Positions 49,802 through 60,798 are shown, counted from the stretch's first letter. The stretch is DNA of 64,000 bases from Salaquimonas sp. (GCA_022340185.1 JAJDOK010000040.1:20634-84633); one strand, 5' to 3'. Made by a program: numbers and translations. The notes: generated by a model not told the origin, from the sequence alone.

Positions 49802-50293
49802 CTAGCGCCATGGCGCGTCGGCGGCGAGGTTGTTGGCGATCTCCCGCTCCCAACGATCGCCATTGGCGAGCAGTCTTTCCTTGTCGTAATAGAGTTCCTC
49901 GCGCGTTTCCGTCGCGAACTCGAAGTTCGGCCCCTCGACGATGGCGTCGACCGGGCAGGCTTCCTGGCAGAAGCCGCAATAGATGCACTTCACCATGTCG
50001 ATGTCGTAGCGCACCGTGCGCCGTGTGCCGTCATTGCGGCGCGGTCCCGCCTCGATGGTGATCGCCTGTGCAGGGCAGATCGCCTCGCACAATTTGCAGG
50101 CGATGCAGCGCTCCTCACCATTGGGGTAGCGCCGCAGCGCGTGCTCGCCGCGAAAGCGCGGGCTGACCGGCCCCTTCTCGAAGGGATAGTTGATCGTCGC
50201 CTTCGGCGCGAAGAAATAGCGCATCGACAGGAAAAAGGCCGCGACGAACTCGGCCAGCAGCAGGGATTTGGCGGCGCGTGCGATCGTGCTCAT
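49802..50293 (-). CDS. nuoI: NADH-quinone oxidoreductase subunit I
   Basis: NuoI carries the two tetranuclear clusters N6a and N6b in the peripheral arm next to NuoB. The ATG at 50293 ([20 protein letters not shown]) gives the normal 163 residues; the track starts upstream. The two ferredoxin motifs are [19 protein letters not shown] and [20 protein letters not shown]. Its start overlaps by ATGA the stop of the 85-residue membrane gene that separates it from nuoH. Confidence 0.97.
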   Translation of the reverse strand: MSTIARAAKSLLLAEFVAAFFLSMRYFFAPKATINYPFEKGPVSPRFRGEHALRRYPNGEERCIACKLCEAICPAQAITIEAGPRRNDGTRRTVRYDIDMVKCIYCGFCQEACPVDAIVEGPNFEFATETREELYYDKERLLANGDRWEREIANNLAADAPWR

Positions 50294-50547
50294 TGGCCTG
50301 CTCCTGCGAATTGGTATCCCGTGATGCCGCCGAGAAACGCAAAAAACAAAGGCAATCCAACTCTGTACATTAGTGTCGTGGCCTTGCCCGTTTGATCCCG
50401 ATTCCATCCGAATATGGGCGCGCGATAATTATCGGACACAACTTTCTGTTGCATTTTCAATACGGCTGGGAGGACGTACAAATTGCCAAAAAACGCGATC
50501 AAAAGCCCAATGCCCGCGCCTGTCGATATCGAAGCCCAGACACTCAT
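50290..50547 (-). CDS. Two-span membrane protein wedged between nuoH and nuoI (85 residues, unknown)
   Basis: The track hides this as the tail of a spurious ORF through nuoH. The real ATG at 50547 overlaps the nuoH TGA (ATGA), and its own TGA overlaps the nuoI ATG, so it is translationally coupled on both sides. The product has a span at about 9-31 ([20 protein letters not shown]), a positively charged and polar middle ([20 protein letters not shown]), and a second span at about 61-80. I do not recognise a family and do not recall a gene at this position in other rhizobial nuo operons. The position suggests an accessory or assembly role for complex I; that is inference. Confidence 0.8.
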   Translation of the reverse strand: MSVWASISTGAGIGLLIAFFGNLYVLPAVLKMQQKVVSDNYRAPIFGWNRDQTGKATTLMYRVGLPLFFAFLGGITGYQFAGAGQ

Positions 50548-51590
50548 GCCGCCCACCCCGTGATCTGAAGCACGGTCGCCACGATGAAGACCATGGCGAG
50601 CGACAGCGGCAGGAACACCTTCCAGCCGAGCCGCATCAACTGGTCGTAGCGGTAGCGCGGCACGAAGGCCTTGACCATGGCGAACATGAAGAAGACCAGC
50701 AGCGCCTTGCCGAGGAACCAGAAAATGCCCGGCACCCAGTTGAGCGGAGCGATATCGAGCGGCGGCAGCCATCCGCCGAGGAACAGGATGGTCGTCATCG
50801 CGCACATCAGGCTGACGGCGGCGTATTCGCCCAGCATGAACATCATGTAGGGCGTGGAGCCGTATTCGACCATGAAGCCAGCGACCAGTTCGGATTCGGC
50901 TTCCGGCAGGTCGAAAGGCGGCCGGTTCGTCTCTGCAAGTGCCGAAATGAAGAACACGACGAACATCGGGAACAGCGCCAGCCAGTGCCAGTCGAGCAGC
51001 GATGGCGGCAGGCCGGCCATGGTGCCGAGCCCGTCGGTCTGGCTCATCACGATGTCGGTCAGGTTGAGCGAGCCGACGCACAAAAGCACGGTGATGATGA
51101 CGAAGCCGATGGACACTTCGTAGGAGACCATCTGCGCCGCCGAGCGCAGCGCGCCGAGGAAGGCGTATTTCGAGTTCGACGCCCAGCCGCCCATGATGAT
51201 GCCGTAGACCTCGAGCGAAGAGATCGCGAAAATGTAGAGGACGCCGACATTGATGTTGGCGATCACCCAGTTGTCGGCGACCGGCACCACGGCCCAGGTG
51301 GCGAGCGCCAGCACCACACCGACCAGCGGCGCCAGCAGGAATACCGTCTTCGAGGTCGATGCCGGGATCACCGGCTCCTTCAGCACGAATTTCAGAAGGT
51401 CGGCGAAGGATTGGAACAGGCCCCAGGGGCCGACCACGTTCGGCCCGCGCCGCATCTGCACGGCGGCCCAGATCTTGCGGTCGGCATACAGGATGTAGGC
51501 GATCAGGATCAGCAGCACGACGAGCAGCAGCAGGCTCTGGCCAACCATGATCGCGCCGGGAATGACGTAATCGTTGATGAAGACGTTCAT
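50544..51590 (-). CDS. nuoH: NADH-quinone oxidoreductase subunit H
   Basis: NuoH (ND1 homologue) forms the quinone chamber at the junction of the two arms. The 348 residues show [20 protein letters not shown], the acidic loop [20 protein letters not shown] and [20 protein letters not shown]. The start follows nuoG by 151 bp, the largest gap in the operon apart from the nuoA leader. Confidence 0.98.
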   Translation of the reverse strand: MNVFINDYVIPGAIMVGQSLLLLVVLLILIAYILYADRKIWAAVQMRRGPNVVGPWGLFQSFADLLKFVLKEPVIPASTSKTVFLLAPLVGVVLALATWAVVPVADNWVIANINVGVLYIFAISSLEVYGIIMGGWASNSKYAFLGALRSAAQMVSYEVSIGFVIITVLLCVGSLNLTDIVMSQTDGLGTMAGLPPSLLDWHWLALFPMFVVFFISALAETNRPPFDLPEAESELVAGFMVEYGSTPYMMFMLGEYAAVSLMCAMTTILFLGGWLPPLDIAPLNWVPGIFWFLGKALLVFFMFAMVKAFVPRYRYDQLMRLGWKVFLPLSLAMVFIVATVLQITGWAA

Positions 51591-51741
51591 GCCGAGATTC
51601 CCGGTTCGATGCGACGGGCCGCGAATTGGCCCCGACCCGCGCCCTTCTTAACCGCTATACGGCCAAATTCAACATTGCCCACACGGCTTTTTTGCGCGGT
51701 TCGCAGAAAATCCTGGCTGGACGGGAAAGCCGGCATCGCCT

Positions 51742-53823
51742 TCACTCCGCCGCTTCGGCCATGCCGGCTGCGAACATCGACGAGCATTCCGCCATGACCT
51801 TCGACGCGCGGGCAATCGGATTGGTCAGGTAGAAATCGGCGACCGTGCTGGCAAACGGTGCGGCTTTCACCTTGCCGACCTTGTCGGCCAGCTTCTTAAC
51901 GTCGCTGGCATCACCGGCGGCGATCTCTTCCGCCAGCGCCAGATGCGGGTGTTCGCCGAACATCTGGGCGCGCAATTGCGCCAGGCTGTCGAAGGGCAGC
52001 TTGTGGCCGAGTTCCGCCGACAGCGCGCGCAGAATGGCCCAGTCTTCCTTCGCTTCACCCGGTGCGAAGACGGCACGGTTGGCGATCTGCACCCGGCCTT
52101 CCGTATTCACATAAGTCCCGGACTTTTCCGTGTAGGCCGAGCCCGGCAGGATAATATCCGCACGGTGTGCACCGGCATCGCCATGACTGCCGATATAGAC
52201 GGTGAACCCCTTGACCGCCTTCATGTCGATCTCGTCTGCGCCAAGCAGGAAGACGAGGTCGCAACCGGCCATGATTTCCGCCGTCGCCTTGCCGCCCTTT
52301 CCGGGCACGAAGCCGACATCGAGGCCACCGACACGGGCGGCTGCCGTGTGCAGCACTGAGAAGCCGTTCCAGTCTCCCGAGACTGCGCCGACATTGACGG
52401 CAAGCTGCGCGGCAAGTGCCAGGATCGCTTCGCTGTCGGCACGGGTGAGCGCGCTTTGGCCGATCAGGATCAGCGGTTTCTTGGCCTTTTTCAGCGTGGC
52501 GGCGAACTTGTCCTTGCCGGAAACAAGATCGGCCAGCGTCTTCGGACCGGTTCCAAGATGCTGATAGGCATAGCGCAGATCGGCCTTCTCGCCGATCACG
52601 CCGATCGGATAATCCTCCGGCGCGCGGAAACGCTTGCGGATGCGCGTGTTCAGCACGCTGGCCTCGAGCCGTGGATTGGCGCCGATGATCAGCAACGCGT
52701 CGGAATCCTCGATGCCGTCGATGGTTGCGTTGAACAGGTAGGACGCCCTGCCCCTGGCCGGATCGAGCACGCTTCCCGGTTCGCGGCAATCGAGACTGGC
52801 CGAGCCGAGCGACGTCATCAGCTTCTTCAGCGCATACATCTCCTCGACCGTGGCGAGGTCTCCGGCGATGGCGCCGATCTTGTCGGCCTTGGTCTTCTTC
52901 ACCTGTCTGGCAACCGCCGCCAGCGCATCGGGCCAGCTAGCCGCCTGCAGCCTGCCGCCTTTCTTCACATAGGGCCGGTCGAGGCGCTGCGTGTCGAGCC
53001 CGTCCCATACGAAGCGGGTCTTGTCGGAAATCCACTCCTCGTTCACCAATTCGTTGACGCGCGGCAGGATGCGCATCACTGCCTTGCCGCGCGCGTCGAC
53101 GCGGATATTGGAGCCGACCGCGTCCATCACGTCGATCGATTCCGTCTTGGTCAGTTCCCAGGGCCGCGCCTTGTCCTGATAAGGCTTGGAAGTAAGTGCG
53201 CCAACCGGGCACAGATCGATGACATTGCCCTGCAGTTCGGATGTCATCGCCCGTTCAAGATAGGTGGTGATTTCGGCGTCTTCGCCTCGGCCGATCAGGC
53301 CCAGTTCCGAAATGCCGGCGACTTCCGTGGTGAAGCGCACACAGCGCGTGCAATGGATGCAGCGCGTCATGCGCGTGCGCACCAGTGGGCCGATATACTT
53401 GTCCTCGACCGCGCGCTTGTTCTCGTGGAAGCGGTTGTGGTCGATGCCATAGGCCATCGCCTGATCCTGCAGATCGCACTCGCCGCCCTGGTCGCAGATC
53501 GGGCAGTCGAGCGGATGGTTGATCAGCAGGAATTCCATCACGCCCTCGCGGGCCTTCTTGACCATCGGCGACTTGGTCATCACCTCCGGCGGTTCGCCGT
53601 TCGGGCCGGGGCGCAGATCGCGCACACCCATCGCGCAGCTTGCCTGCGGCTTGGGCGGCCCGCCCTTCACCTCGATCAGGCACATGCGGCAATTACCTGC
53701 GATCGACAGGCGTTCGTGATAGCAGAAACGCGGAATCTCGGCGCCCGCCTCCTCGCACGCCTGCAACAGCGTGTAGTGGTCCGGGACTTCGACCTCTTTG
53801 CCGTCTACGATCAGCTTTGCCAT
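51742..53823 (-). CDS. nuoG: NADH-quinone oxidoreductase subunit G
   Basis: NuoG is the large peripheral-arm iron-sulfur subunit. The 693 residues start MAKLIVDGKEVEVPDHYTLL. The N-terminal [2Fe-2S] ligands are in PRFCYHERLSIAGNCRMCL, the His/Cys N5 cluster in NHPLDCPICDQGGECDLQDQ, and the [4Fe-4S] N4 set in TRCIHCTRCVRF and IDLCPVGALTS. A degenerate molybdopterin-oxidoreductase domain without cofactor-binding function fills the rest. The DUF3291 gene lies 18 bp upstream. Confidence 0.97.
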   Translation of the reverse strand: MAKLIVDGKEVEVPDHYTLLQACEEAGAEIPRFCYHERLSIAGNCRMCLIEVKGGPPKPQASCAMGVRDLRPGPNGEPPEVMTKSPMVKKAREGVMEFLLINHPLDCPICDQGGECDLQDQAMAYGIDHNRFHENKRAVEDKYIGPLVRTRMTRCIHCTRCVRFTTEVAGISELGLIGRGEDAEITTYLERAMTSELQGNVIDLCPVGALTSKPYQDKARPWELTKTESIDVMDAVGSNIRVDARGKAVMRILPRVNELVNEEWISDKTRFVWDGLDTQRLDRPYVKKGGRLQAASWPDALAAVARQVKKTKADKIGAIAGDLATVEEMYALKKLMTSLGSASLDCREPGSVLDPARGRASYLFNATIDGIEDSDALLIIGANPRLEASVLNTRIRKRFRAPEDYPIGVIGEKADLRYAYQHLGTGPKTLADLVSGKDKFAATLKKAKKPLILIGQSALTRADSEAILALAAQLAVNVGAVSGDWNGFSVLHTAAARVGGLDVGFVPGKGGKATAEIMAGCDLVFLLGADEIDMKAVKGFTVYIGSHGDAGAHRADIILPGSAYTEKSGTYVNTEGRVQIANRAVFAPGEAKEDWAILRALSAELGHKLPFDSLAQLRAQMFGEHPHLALAEEIAAGDASDVKKLADKVGKVKAAPFASTVADFYLTNPIARASKVMAECSSMFAAGMAEAAE

Positions 53824-53841
53824 CTTCGTTTCCGTTCGCCC

Positions 53842-54335
53842 CTAGGCGTATTGCTCTCGTTTTCGCGCCCATTTCAGCAGCGGCGCCAGGCGCTTCCAGC
53901 CGAATGCGTGGTCCGTTTCGCCGTATTCGTTCAGGTGGTCGAAGCGCGCCATGCCTTCCATGAGATCGGGACGATGGTCGACCGGCACCCACCACATGAC
54001 GAGGTTGGAATTGCCTTCGGCGTCGAACCAGTCGCGCCGTTTGTCGTAATAGTCGCGGTGCGCCGTTTTCCAGACATAGTGGTGCAGACTCTGCGCGTCG
54101 GCCCATACCGATAGCATGGAAGCCGTGCGCGGATTGCCGCCGAACACGCCGTCGGGGTTCTTCTGTCCCGCGTCCATCTCCTCGTCGCTCATGTGCCAGA
54201 CATAGCCCGGGCTTTCGACAGCGAGCGCGTTGACGCGGTCGAGATTGTCGGCGAACTCGGCGACGCGTGGATCGTCCCAGTCGTGCCGCAACACGCCGAA
54301 ATTGAACTCGGCCAGATGATGTCCGGCGGGCTGCA

Positions 54336-54339
<4 letters not shown>
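53842..54339 (-). CDS. DUF3291 domain protein inside the nuo operon
   Basis: The 165-residue soluble protein (no signal peptide or span) matches DUF3291, a dimeric alpha/beta-barrel-like family related to antibiotic-biosynthesis monooxygenase folds. Segments such as [38 protein letters not shown] and [20 protein letters not shown]-like [20 protein letters not shown] are typical. Its ATG overlaps the nuoF TGA by 4 bp, and nuoG follows after 18 bp, so it is made together with NuoF and NuoG. Function is unknown; catalytic residues cannot be assigned. Confidence 0.85.
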
Positions 54340-55643
<1,304 letters not shown>

Positions 55644-55654
55644 GTCGCCTCACC

Positions 55655-56653
55655 TCACCTCGGTTTCTTGCCGAACACCTTGACGTATTCGGCTTCGCCG
55701 CCCTTCGCCAGCGCCTTGGCCTGCCTGACCCAGTCCTCGCGCTCGATGCGGCCCTTGAATTTCAGATAATTGTCGACCCACTCGCGCTCGTCCTTCTTCC
55801 ACCTGGCGATCTGCGCATAGGTAAAGATGCCGAGTTCGTGCAGAATGCCCTCGATCTTCGGCCCGACGCCGGAGACCAGCTTCAGATCGTCGGGCCGGGC
55901 CGGCTTTTCGACCGCCGCCGGGCGGTTCTTGTCGTCGAGGGAGGCAATTGGTGTGGCGGCCGGCTTGGCTGTCTTCTTCGGCGCGACGGCGGTTATCGCA
56001 GGCGTTTTCGCGCGCGGCCTGGCGGCGGCATTGCCATTCGCTTTCGTCGGATCGCTCGTGAGCGTGGTCGGTCCGCCGACGGGCGCCGAGTAGATGCGGT
56101 CGATCTGTGGCCCCGGCTTTAATGTATTGCCCTTGCCCGACTCGAAGGCGTCGATGATCTCTTCCAGCCGCTCCGGCGTCAGATCCTCATAGGTGTCCTT
56201 GAAGATCATCACCATCGGTGCGTTGACGCAGGCGCCCTGGCATTCGACCTCTTCCCACGACAGCGTGCCGGCCTCGTTGGTGTGGAACGGCTCGGGATGG
56301 ATCCTCTTCTTGCACAGTTCGATCAGCGCTTCCGATCCGCGCAGCATGCACGGCGTCGTGCCGCAGACCTGCACATGCGCCTTGGTGCCGACCGGTGCCA
56401 GCTGGAACTGCGTATAGAAGGTCGCGACCTCGAGCACGCGGATGAGTGGCATGTCGAGCATGGCGGCGACCTTCTCGATCGCCGGGCGCGTCACCCAGCC
56501 TTCCTGCTCCTGCGCCAGCATCAGTAGCGGGATGACGGCGGAAGCCTGCCTGCCCTTGGGATATTTGGCGATCCACTTCTTCGCTTCAGCGCCCATCGCC
56601 CTCGAATAGGCGAAGGTATCGGGCTGCTCTTCTGCAAGACGACGAACGGACAT
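55655..56653 (-). CDS. nuoE: NADH-quinone oxidoreductase subunit E with helix-hairpin-helix tail
   Basis: NuoE carries the off-path [2Fe-2S] cluster N1a beside FMN. The ATG at 56653 ([20 protein letters not shown]) overlaps the nuoD stop by one base and gives 332 residues. The core is about 1-175, with cluster cysteines C97, C102, C138 and C142 (VCGTTPC and ECQGAC). A basic Ala/Lys/Pro linker leads to a 65-residue tail (about 254-320, DDLKLVSGVGPKIEGILHEL) of helix-hairpin-helix type, paralogous to the S2 tail in this window. E. coli NuoE lacks linker and tail; other rhizobia have comparable extensions. Confidence 0.96.
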   Translation of the reverse strand: MSVRRLAEEQPDTFAYSRAMGAEAKKWIAKYPKGRQASAVIPLLMLAQEQEGWVTRPAIEKVAAMLDMPLIRVLEVATFYTQFQLAPVGTKAHVQVCGTTPCMLRGSEALIELCKKRIHPEPFHTNEAGTLSWEEVECQGACVNAPMVMIFKDTYEDLTPERLEEIIDAFESGKGNTLKPGPQIDRIYSAPVGGPTTLTSDPTKANGNAAARPRAKTPAITAVAPKKTAKPAATPIASLDDKNRPAAVEKPARPDDLKLVSGVGPKIEGILHELGIFTYAQIARWKKDEREWVDNYLKFKGRIEREDWVRQAKALAKGGEAEYVKVFGKKPR

Positions 56654-57843
56654 TAGCGGTCGACCTCCCCGAACACGATGTCGATGGAACCGAGCACGGC
56701 CGAGACGTCGGCCAGCAGATGGCCCTTGCCGACATAGTCGAGGCCGGCCAGATGTGCGAAGCCCGGTGCCTTGATCTTGCAGCGATAGGGCTTGTTGGAC
56801 CCGTCGGAGACGAGATAGACGCCGAATTCGCCTTTCGGCGCCTCGACCGCCGCATAGACCTCGCCTGCCGGCACGTGGAAGCCTTCGGTGTAGAGCTTGA
56901 AGTGGTGGATCAGCGCTTCCATCGAGCGCTTCATCTCGCCGCGCTTGGGCGGAACAACCTTGTTGTCCATCGCCGAAACCGGCCCCTTGCCTTCCGGTTC
57001 GTTGAGTTTGGTGATGCACTGCTTCATGATCCGCACCGCCTGGCGCATCTCCTCCATGCGGATGAGGTAGCGGTCGAAGCAGTCGCCGTTCTTGCCGATC
57101 GGAATGTCGAAATCCATCTCGTCATAACATTCGTAGGGCTGCGCCTTGCGCAGGTCCCACGCCGCGCCGGAGCCGCGCACCATGACGCCGGAAAAGCCGA
57201 GCGCCCAGGCGTCATCGAGACTGACAAAGCCGATATCGACATTGCGCTGCTTGAAGATGCGGTTGCCCGTCAAGAGCGTATCGAGATCGTCGACCACCTT
57301 CAGGAACGGTTCGCACCAGGCCTCAATGTCGTCGATCAGTTCCTGCGGCAGGTCCTGATGCACGCCGCCCGGCCGGAAATAGGCCGCATGCATGCGGCTG
57401 CCGGAAGCGCGCTCGTAGAACACCATCAGCTTTTCGCGTTCCTCGAAGCCCCATAGCGGCGGGGTGAGCGCGCCGACGTCGAGCGCCTGCGTGGTGATGT
57501 TGAGAAGATGCGACAGGATGCGGCCGATTTCGCTGTAGAGCACCCGGATCAACTGGCCGCGTCGCGGTACTTCCAGACCAAGCAGGCGTTCCACCGCCCG
57601 GCAGAATGCATGTTCCTGGTTCATCGGCGCGACATAGTCGAGCCGGTCGAAATAGGGTACGGCCTGCAGATAGGTCTTGTATTCGATCAGCTTCTCGGTG
57701 CCGCGATGCAATAGCCCGATATGCGGGTCAACGCGTTCGACCACCTCGCCGTCGAGCTCCAGCACGAGACGCAGCACGCCATGCGCGGCCGGATGCTGCG
57801 GGCCGAAATTGATGTTGAAATTGCGGACGTTGTGTTCGGTCAT
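56653..57843 (-). CDS. nuoD: NADH-quinone oxidoreductase subunit D
   Basis: NuoD is the hydrogenase-like 49-kDa subunit that lines the quinone-binding pocket. The 396 residues are a stand-alone NuoD (not fused to NuoC). Typical segments are [40 protein letters not shown] and [20 protein letters not shown]. It starts 9 bp after the nuoC stop. Confidence 0.98.
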   Translation of the reverse strand: MTEHNVRNFNINFGPQHPAAHGVLRLVLELDGEVVERVDPHIGLLHRGTEKLIEYKTYLQAVPYFDRLDYVAPMNQEHAFCRAVERLLGLEVPRRGQLIRVLYSEIGRILSHLLNITTQALDVGALTPPLWGFEEREKLMVFYERASGSRMHAAYFRPGGVHQDLPQELIDDIEAWCEPFLKVVDDLDTLLTGNRIFKQRNVDIGFVSLDDAWALGFSGVMVRGSGAAWDLRKAQPYECYDEMDFDIPIGKNGDCFDRYLIRMEEMRQAVRIMKQCITKLNEPEGKGPVSAMDNKVVPPKRGEMKRSMEALIHHFKLYTEGFHVPAGEVYAAVEAPKGEFGVYLVSDGSNKPYRCKIKAPGFAHLAGLDYVGKGHLLADVSAVLGSIDIVFGEVDR

Positions 57844-57852
57844 CGTTGCCGC

Positions 57853-58488
57853 CTATTTCGCCTTTTCGTCGCCCTTCGCCTTCTCGTCACCCGGCAGCAC
57901 GTAGTCCGTGCCCTCCCACGGCGACAGGAAGTCGAAATTCCTGAATTCCTGGCGCAGATTGACCGGCTCGTAGACGACGCGCTTGACCTCGTCGTCGTAG
58001 CGCACCTCAGAAAAGCCGGTCAGCGGGAAATCCTTCCTGAGCGGATGGCCGTCAAAACCGTAATCCGTCAGGATCCGGCGCAGATCGGGATGGCCGGTGA
58101 ACAGGATGCCGTAAAGATCGTAGGCTTCGCGTTCGTACCATTCGGCCCCTGGGAAGATGCCGGTGACGCTCGGTACCGGCGTGACACTGTCGGTGGTCAC
58201 CTTGACCCGGACGCGCACATTCTGGCGCGGGCTCAACAGATGATAGACGACGTCGAAACGCTCCTCGCGGTCGGGATAGTCGGCGCCGCAAATGTCGACG
58301 ATCGACCAGAACTGCATCTGCCCGTCGTCGTGCAGCCGCCGCAGGACGTCGACGATCTTTTCGCGCCTGACCGTCAGCGTCAGTTCGCCGAAAGCGAGCA
58401 CCGCGTCGATCAGATCGTCGCCAAGACGTAGCTCGACGAGGCTTTTCATCTCATCGAGGCTTTCGAGCGTTTCCTGGCTGATGGTCAT
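57853..58488 (-). CDS. nuoC: NADH-quinone oxidoreductase subunit C
   Basis: NuoC (30-kDa subunit) packs against NuoD in the peripheral arm. The ATG at 58488 ([20 protein letters not shown]) gives 211 residues; the track reads back into nuoB. The family signature is [20 protein letters not shown] followed by [20 protein letters not shown]. The C-terminus has a duplicated KAKGDEKAK tail. It follows nuoB by 29 bp. Confidence 0.97.
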   Translation of the reverse strand: MTISQETLESLDEMKSLVELRLGDDLIDAVLAFGELTLTVRREKIVDVLRRLHDDGQMQFWSIVDICGADYPDREERFDVVYHLLSPRQNVRVRVKVTTDSVTPVPSVTGIFPGAEWYEREAYDLYGILFTGHPDLRRILTDYGFDGHPLRKDFPLTGFSEVRYDDEVKRVVYEPVNLRQEFRNFDFLSPWEGTDYVLPGDEKAKGDEKAK

Positions 58489-58517
58489 GACTGGCTTTCT
58501 GGCTGGCCTGGCGGCGA

Positions 58518-59093
58518 TCAGCGTTCGATGGTGCCGGTGCGGCGAATTTTCTTTTGCAGCAGCAGGATGCCGTAGACCAGCGCCTCGGCGGTCGGCGGAC
58601 AGCCGGGCACATAGATGTCGACGGGCACGACCCGGTCGCAGCCGCGCACCACGGCATAGGAATAGTGGTAATAGCCGCCGCCATTGGCGCACGACCCCAT
58701 CGAGATGACGTAGCGCGGCTCCGGCATCTGGTCGTAGACCTTGCGCAGCGCCGGCGCCATCTTGTTGGTCAGCGTGCCGGCGACGATCATCACGTCGGAC
58801 TGGCGTGGAGACGCGCGCGGCGCGAACCCGAAGCGCTCCACATCATAGCGCGGCATCGACGCCTGCATCATCTCCACTGCGCAGCAGGCCAGTCCGAAGG
58901 TCATCCACATCAAGGAGCCGGTGCGCGCCCAGGTGATCAGTTCATCCACCGAGGTGACCAGAAAGCCCCGGTCGGCCAGTTCATCGCTCATCTCGCCGAA
59001 GAACGGGTCATCGGCACCGATCGGCTTGCCGGTCCTGGGGTCGAGCACCCCCTTGGGCGTCGGCGCGATCAGGGTTGCGGAACCGTCACTCAT
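58518..59093 (-). CDS. nuoB: NADH-quinone oxidoreductase subunit B
   Basis: NuoB holds cluster N2, the last electron carrier before quinone. The ATG at 59093 ([20 protein letters not shown]) gives 191 residues, preferred to the TTG at 59108. The N2 ligands are in [25 protein letters not shown] and [15 protein letters not shown]. It is 43 bp after nuoA. Confidence 0.97.
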   Translation of the reverse strand: MSDGSATLIAPTPKGVLDPRTGKPIGADDPFFGEMSDELADRGFLVTSVDELITWARTGSLMWMTFGLACCAVEMMQASMPRYDVERFGFAPRASPRQSDVMIVAGTLTNKMAPALRKVYDQMPEPRYVISMGSCANGGGYYHYSYAVVRGCDRVVPVDIYVPGCPPTAEALVYGILLLQKKIRRTGTIER

Positions 59094-59136
59094 CGAATTG
59101 CCTCGCAAATCGGGCCTGCCGGAAGGAGACGCGGGA

Positions 59137-59502
59137 TCAATCCCACTCCAGCGCGCCCTTTTTCCACTCGTATATAAAGCCGATCGTCAGAACGGCCAGG
59201 AAGAGCATCATCGACGCATAGCCGAACCAGCCCAGCGTGCCGAACGACACTGCCCAGGGAAACAGGAAGGCCACCTCCAGATCGAAGATGATGAACAGGA
59301 TCGCGACCAGATAGAAACGCACGTCGAACTTCATGCGCGCATCGTCGAAGGCGTCAAAGCCGCATTCATAGGCCGACAGCTTTTCGGGATCGGGAGCCTT
59401 GTAGGCAACGATGAAGGGTGCCACCAGAAGCGCCAGCCCGATCACCGCGGCGATCGCGATGAAGATGGCGATGGGCAGATAGGAAGAAAGTAGAGCCTGC
59501 AT
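59137..59502 (-). CDS. nuoA: NADH-quinone oxidoreductase subunit A
   Basis: NuoA (ND3 homologue) is a three-span subunit at the arm junction and the first gene of the operon. The 121 residues include the conserved [20 protein letters not shown] loop and [20 protein letters not shown]. The operon leader region upstream holds a motif shared with gltA. Confidence 0.98.
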   Translation of the reverse strand: MQALLSSYLPIAIFIAIAAVIGLALLVAPFIVAYKAPDPEKLSAYECGFDAFDDARMKFDVRFYLVAILFIIFDLEVAFLFPWAVSFGTLGWFGYASMMLFLAVLTIGFIYEWKKGALEWD

Positions 59503-59612
59503 GCCTTTCCCGTCCAGGTACGGCTTTTACCCCAATGACCGACCGCTTCACCCTAACTCGTCGGCCAAGCGATCCGGTCGCGCCTGCCATTGTGGACCCG
59601 GCCTTTGCCTAT

Positions 59613-59626
59613 TGCAACGCAGCATG
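59613..59626. promoter_or_regulatory. TGCAACGCAGCATG motif upstream of nuoA
   Basis: This is identical to the 14-mer 118-131 bp before gltA. On the nuoA strand it overlaps the -10 region of one candidate promoter, a position suited to repression. Confidence 0.45.
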
Positions 59627-59904
59627 GGCCCTTTGGCAAGAAATCCGACGATGACGGCGCGAAACCGGTTCGCCGGGTGGGTTATCCCAGCGGCGCCGGC
59701 ATGGCAAGTGTGATACAGGCAAATTTGCGGTGATCGTGACAGTTCCGGCGGGACCGCCCTGCCCCCACGATTTGTCATCCATTCGTATCTCGCTGAAGAC
59801 AAGTTCAGACCATGCCGGCCTGTCGCCGCAAAGCACCGTTTCGGCCGGCTTTGCAGGTGTCTAATGGAATTCCCGGATACGGTGTCGGCGGTGCCCTCAA
59901 TGCG

Positions 59905-59933
59905 CTTGACTTCGAAAATCGAAGCACGTAATG
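59905..59933 (+). promoter_or_regulatory. Promoter of the tRNA-Asp/tRNA-Val unit
   Basis: CTTGAC and GTAATG (or TAATGC with one base more) are separated by 17-18 bp, about 40 bp before tRNA-Asp. The spacer contains the palindrome TTCGAAAATCGAA. Confidence 0.6.
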
Positions 59934-59971
59934 CAGGCCACCTTGCCGGCGGGGAAAGCCGCCGGTGCCAC

Positions 59972-60048
59972 GCGGGTGTAGCTCAGCTGGTTAGAGTGCC
60001 GGCCTGTCACGCCGGAGGTCGCGGGTTCGAGCCCCGTCACTCGCGCCA
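59972..60048 (+). tRNA. tRNA-Asp (anticodon GTC)
   Basis: A 77-nt cloverleaf with acceptor GCGGGTG pairing with CACTCGC, D-arm GCTCAGCTGGTTAGAGT, and anticodon stem CCGGC/GCCGG with loop CTGTCAC. The T-arm is GCGGGTTCGAGCCCCGT-like, and the 3' CCA is encoded in the DNA. Confidence 0.97.
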
Positions 60049-60130
60049 TTTCTTTTCCGTTTGCGGTTGCGGTTCGCATCTGGAGCGGGCAGAAATGGCA
60101 GCAGGTCGGTAAAGCGGCCTTTGCATATCC

Positions 60131-60206
60131 GGGCGCTTAGCTCAGCTGGGAGAGCAACTCGTTTACACCGAGTAGGTCGGCGGTTCGAACCCGTCAGCGC
60201 CCACCA
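60131..60206 (+). tRNA. tRNA-Val (anticodon TAC)
   Basis: A 76-nt cloverleaf with acceptor GGGCGCT pairing with AGCGCCC, anticodon stem ACTCG/CGAGT with loop TTTACAC, T-loop GGTTCGAAC, and encoded CCA. The 3' end borders the accessory region, so it is a possible integration site. Confidence 0.97.
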
Positions 60207-60254
60207 ACAAAATCAAACACTTAGATGAATATGCATTAGCCTGAAACCGGCATA

Positions 60255-60304
60255 ATCTACGCTATATCTACGCAAACTCATTTTGCTAGATCGCTGATCT
60301 ACGC
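60255..60304. repeat. Three ATCTACGC direct repeats just after tRNA-Val
   Basis: Copies start at 60255, 60266 and 60297, i.e. 11 and 31 bp apart, close to one and three helical turns. They begin 49 bp after the tRNA end. They could be protein-binding (integrase arm-type) sites, but no integrase gene is in the window. Confidence 0.5.
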
Positions 60305-60306
60305 AA

Positions 60307-60563
60307 CTATGTGCGATGCCGATTCCACGCATTCGGTGGGTGAATGCAGATCGACGCCGCCTGCTCGCCGCAGACTGTACACCGCAGTTTGGGCACCAGA
60401 TCGGCCGCCAGCGCGCCGTGCGATCTCCCCAGGCGGATTGCCAGAGCCGGAAAATCAAGCGAACCGCTATGGCCGCAGCGGCCGAAAACACGGTCGCGCA
60501 CCTCGCAATAGGCAATAACGCCGTACCGAGCGTCGACCAGATCGCCGAGCGTGGCGGTTGTTC
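60307..60563 (-). pseudogene. Fragment of a CxxC-containing hypothetical protein
   Basis: The last about 85 codons of the track ORF (TLGDLVDARYGVIAYCEVRD onwards) look like the kind of rhizobial hypothetical protein with a C-terminal zinc-ribbon-like CTVCG motif and an earlier GRCG. There is no start codon of its own; it is fused in frame to transposase debris. No function is assigned. Confidence 0.5.
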
Positions 60564-60683
60564 TTAGATAGCGGGACCGGCCGCCTTGATCCGCCGCTCG
60601 ATCATCCGCCGTTCGCGATCGATCAGTTCGAGTTCCACAAGCCGGGCAAGGAACTGCACGTGATCCAGCCCCTCGGCCGCGCT
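60564..60683 (-). pseudogene. IstB (IS21 family) fragment
   Basis: In the frame offset from the track ORF the minus strand reads AAEGLDHVQFLARLVELELI and then DRERRMIERRIKAA. This matches the N-terminal region of the IS21 helper ATPase IstB, and it ends at a TAA. Only about 38 codons remain. Confidence 0.65.
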
Positions 60684-60798
60684 GTGCGAGCAGGTCCTCG
60701 ACGTCGCGCAGGCTGATCGAGAACCGGTAATACAACCATACAGAAAGCTGGATAATCTCGGGTGGGAAGCGATGGCGGGAGTAGCTGATCTGGCTCAT
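60676..60798 (-). pseudogene. IS6-family transposase N-terminal fragment
   Basis: An ATG at 60798 begins MSQISYSRHRFPPEIIQLSV and continues to RDVEDLLAQRG, the N-terminal helix-turn-helix segment of IS6/IS26-type transposases. After about 41 codons the sequence changes to the IstB fragment at a shared GCGCGGCCGAGG junction. The DDE domain is missing. Confidence 0.75.

Larger units (their letters stand above)
59503..59971. other. nuo operon leader and tRNA upstream region
   Basis: About 470 bp without a convincing ORF. On the minus strand two CTTGCC elements (ending at 59640 and 59707) could serve as -35 boxes for nuoA with weak -10 elements (TGCAAT, GATAAC). On the plus strand a promoter for tRNA-Asp lies at 59905-59933. 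The shared 14-mer is at 59613-59626. Confidence 0.5.

Noticed and set aside
51587-51787. 66-codon ORF in the nuoH-nuoG gap
   Set aside because: It overlaps the nuoG 3' end in another frame, has no ribosome-binding site, and looks like a shadow.
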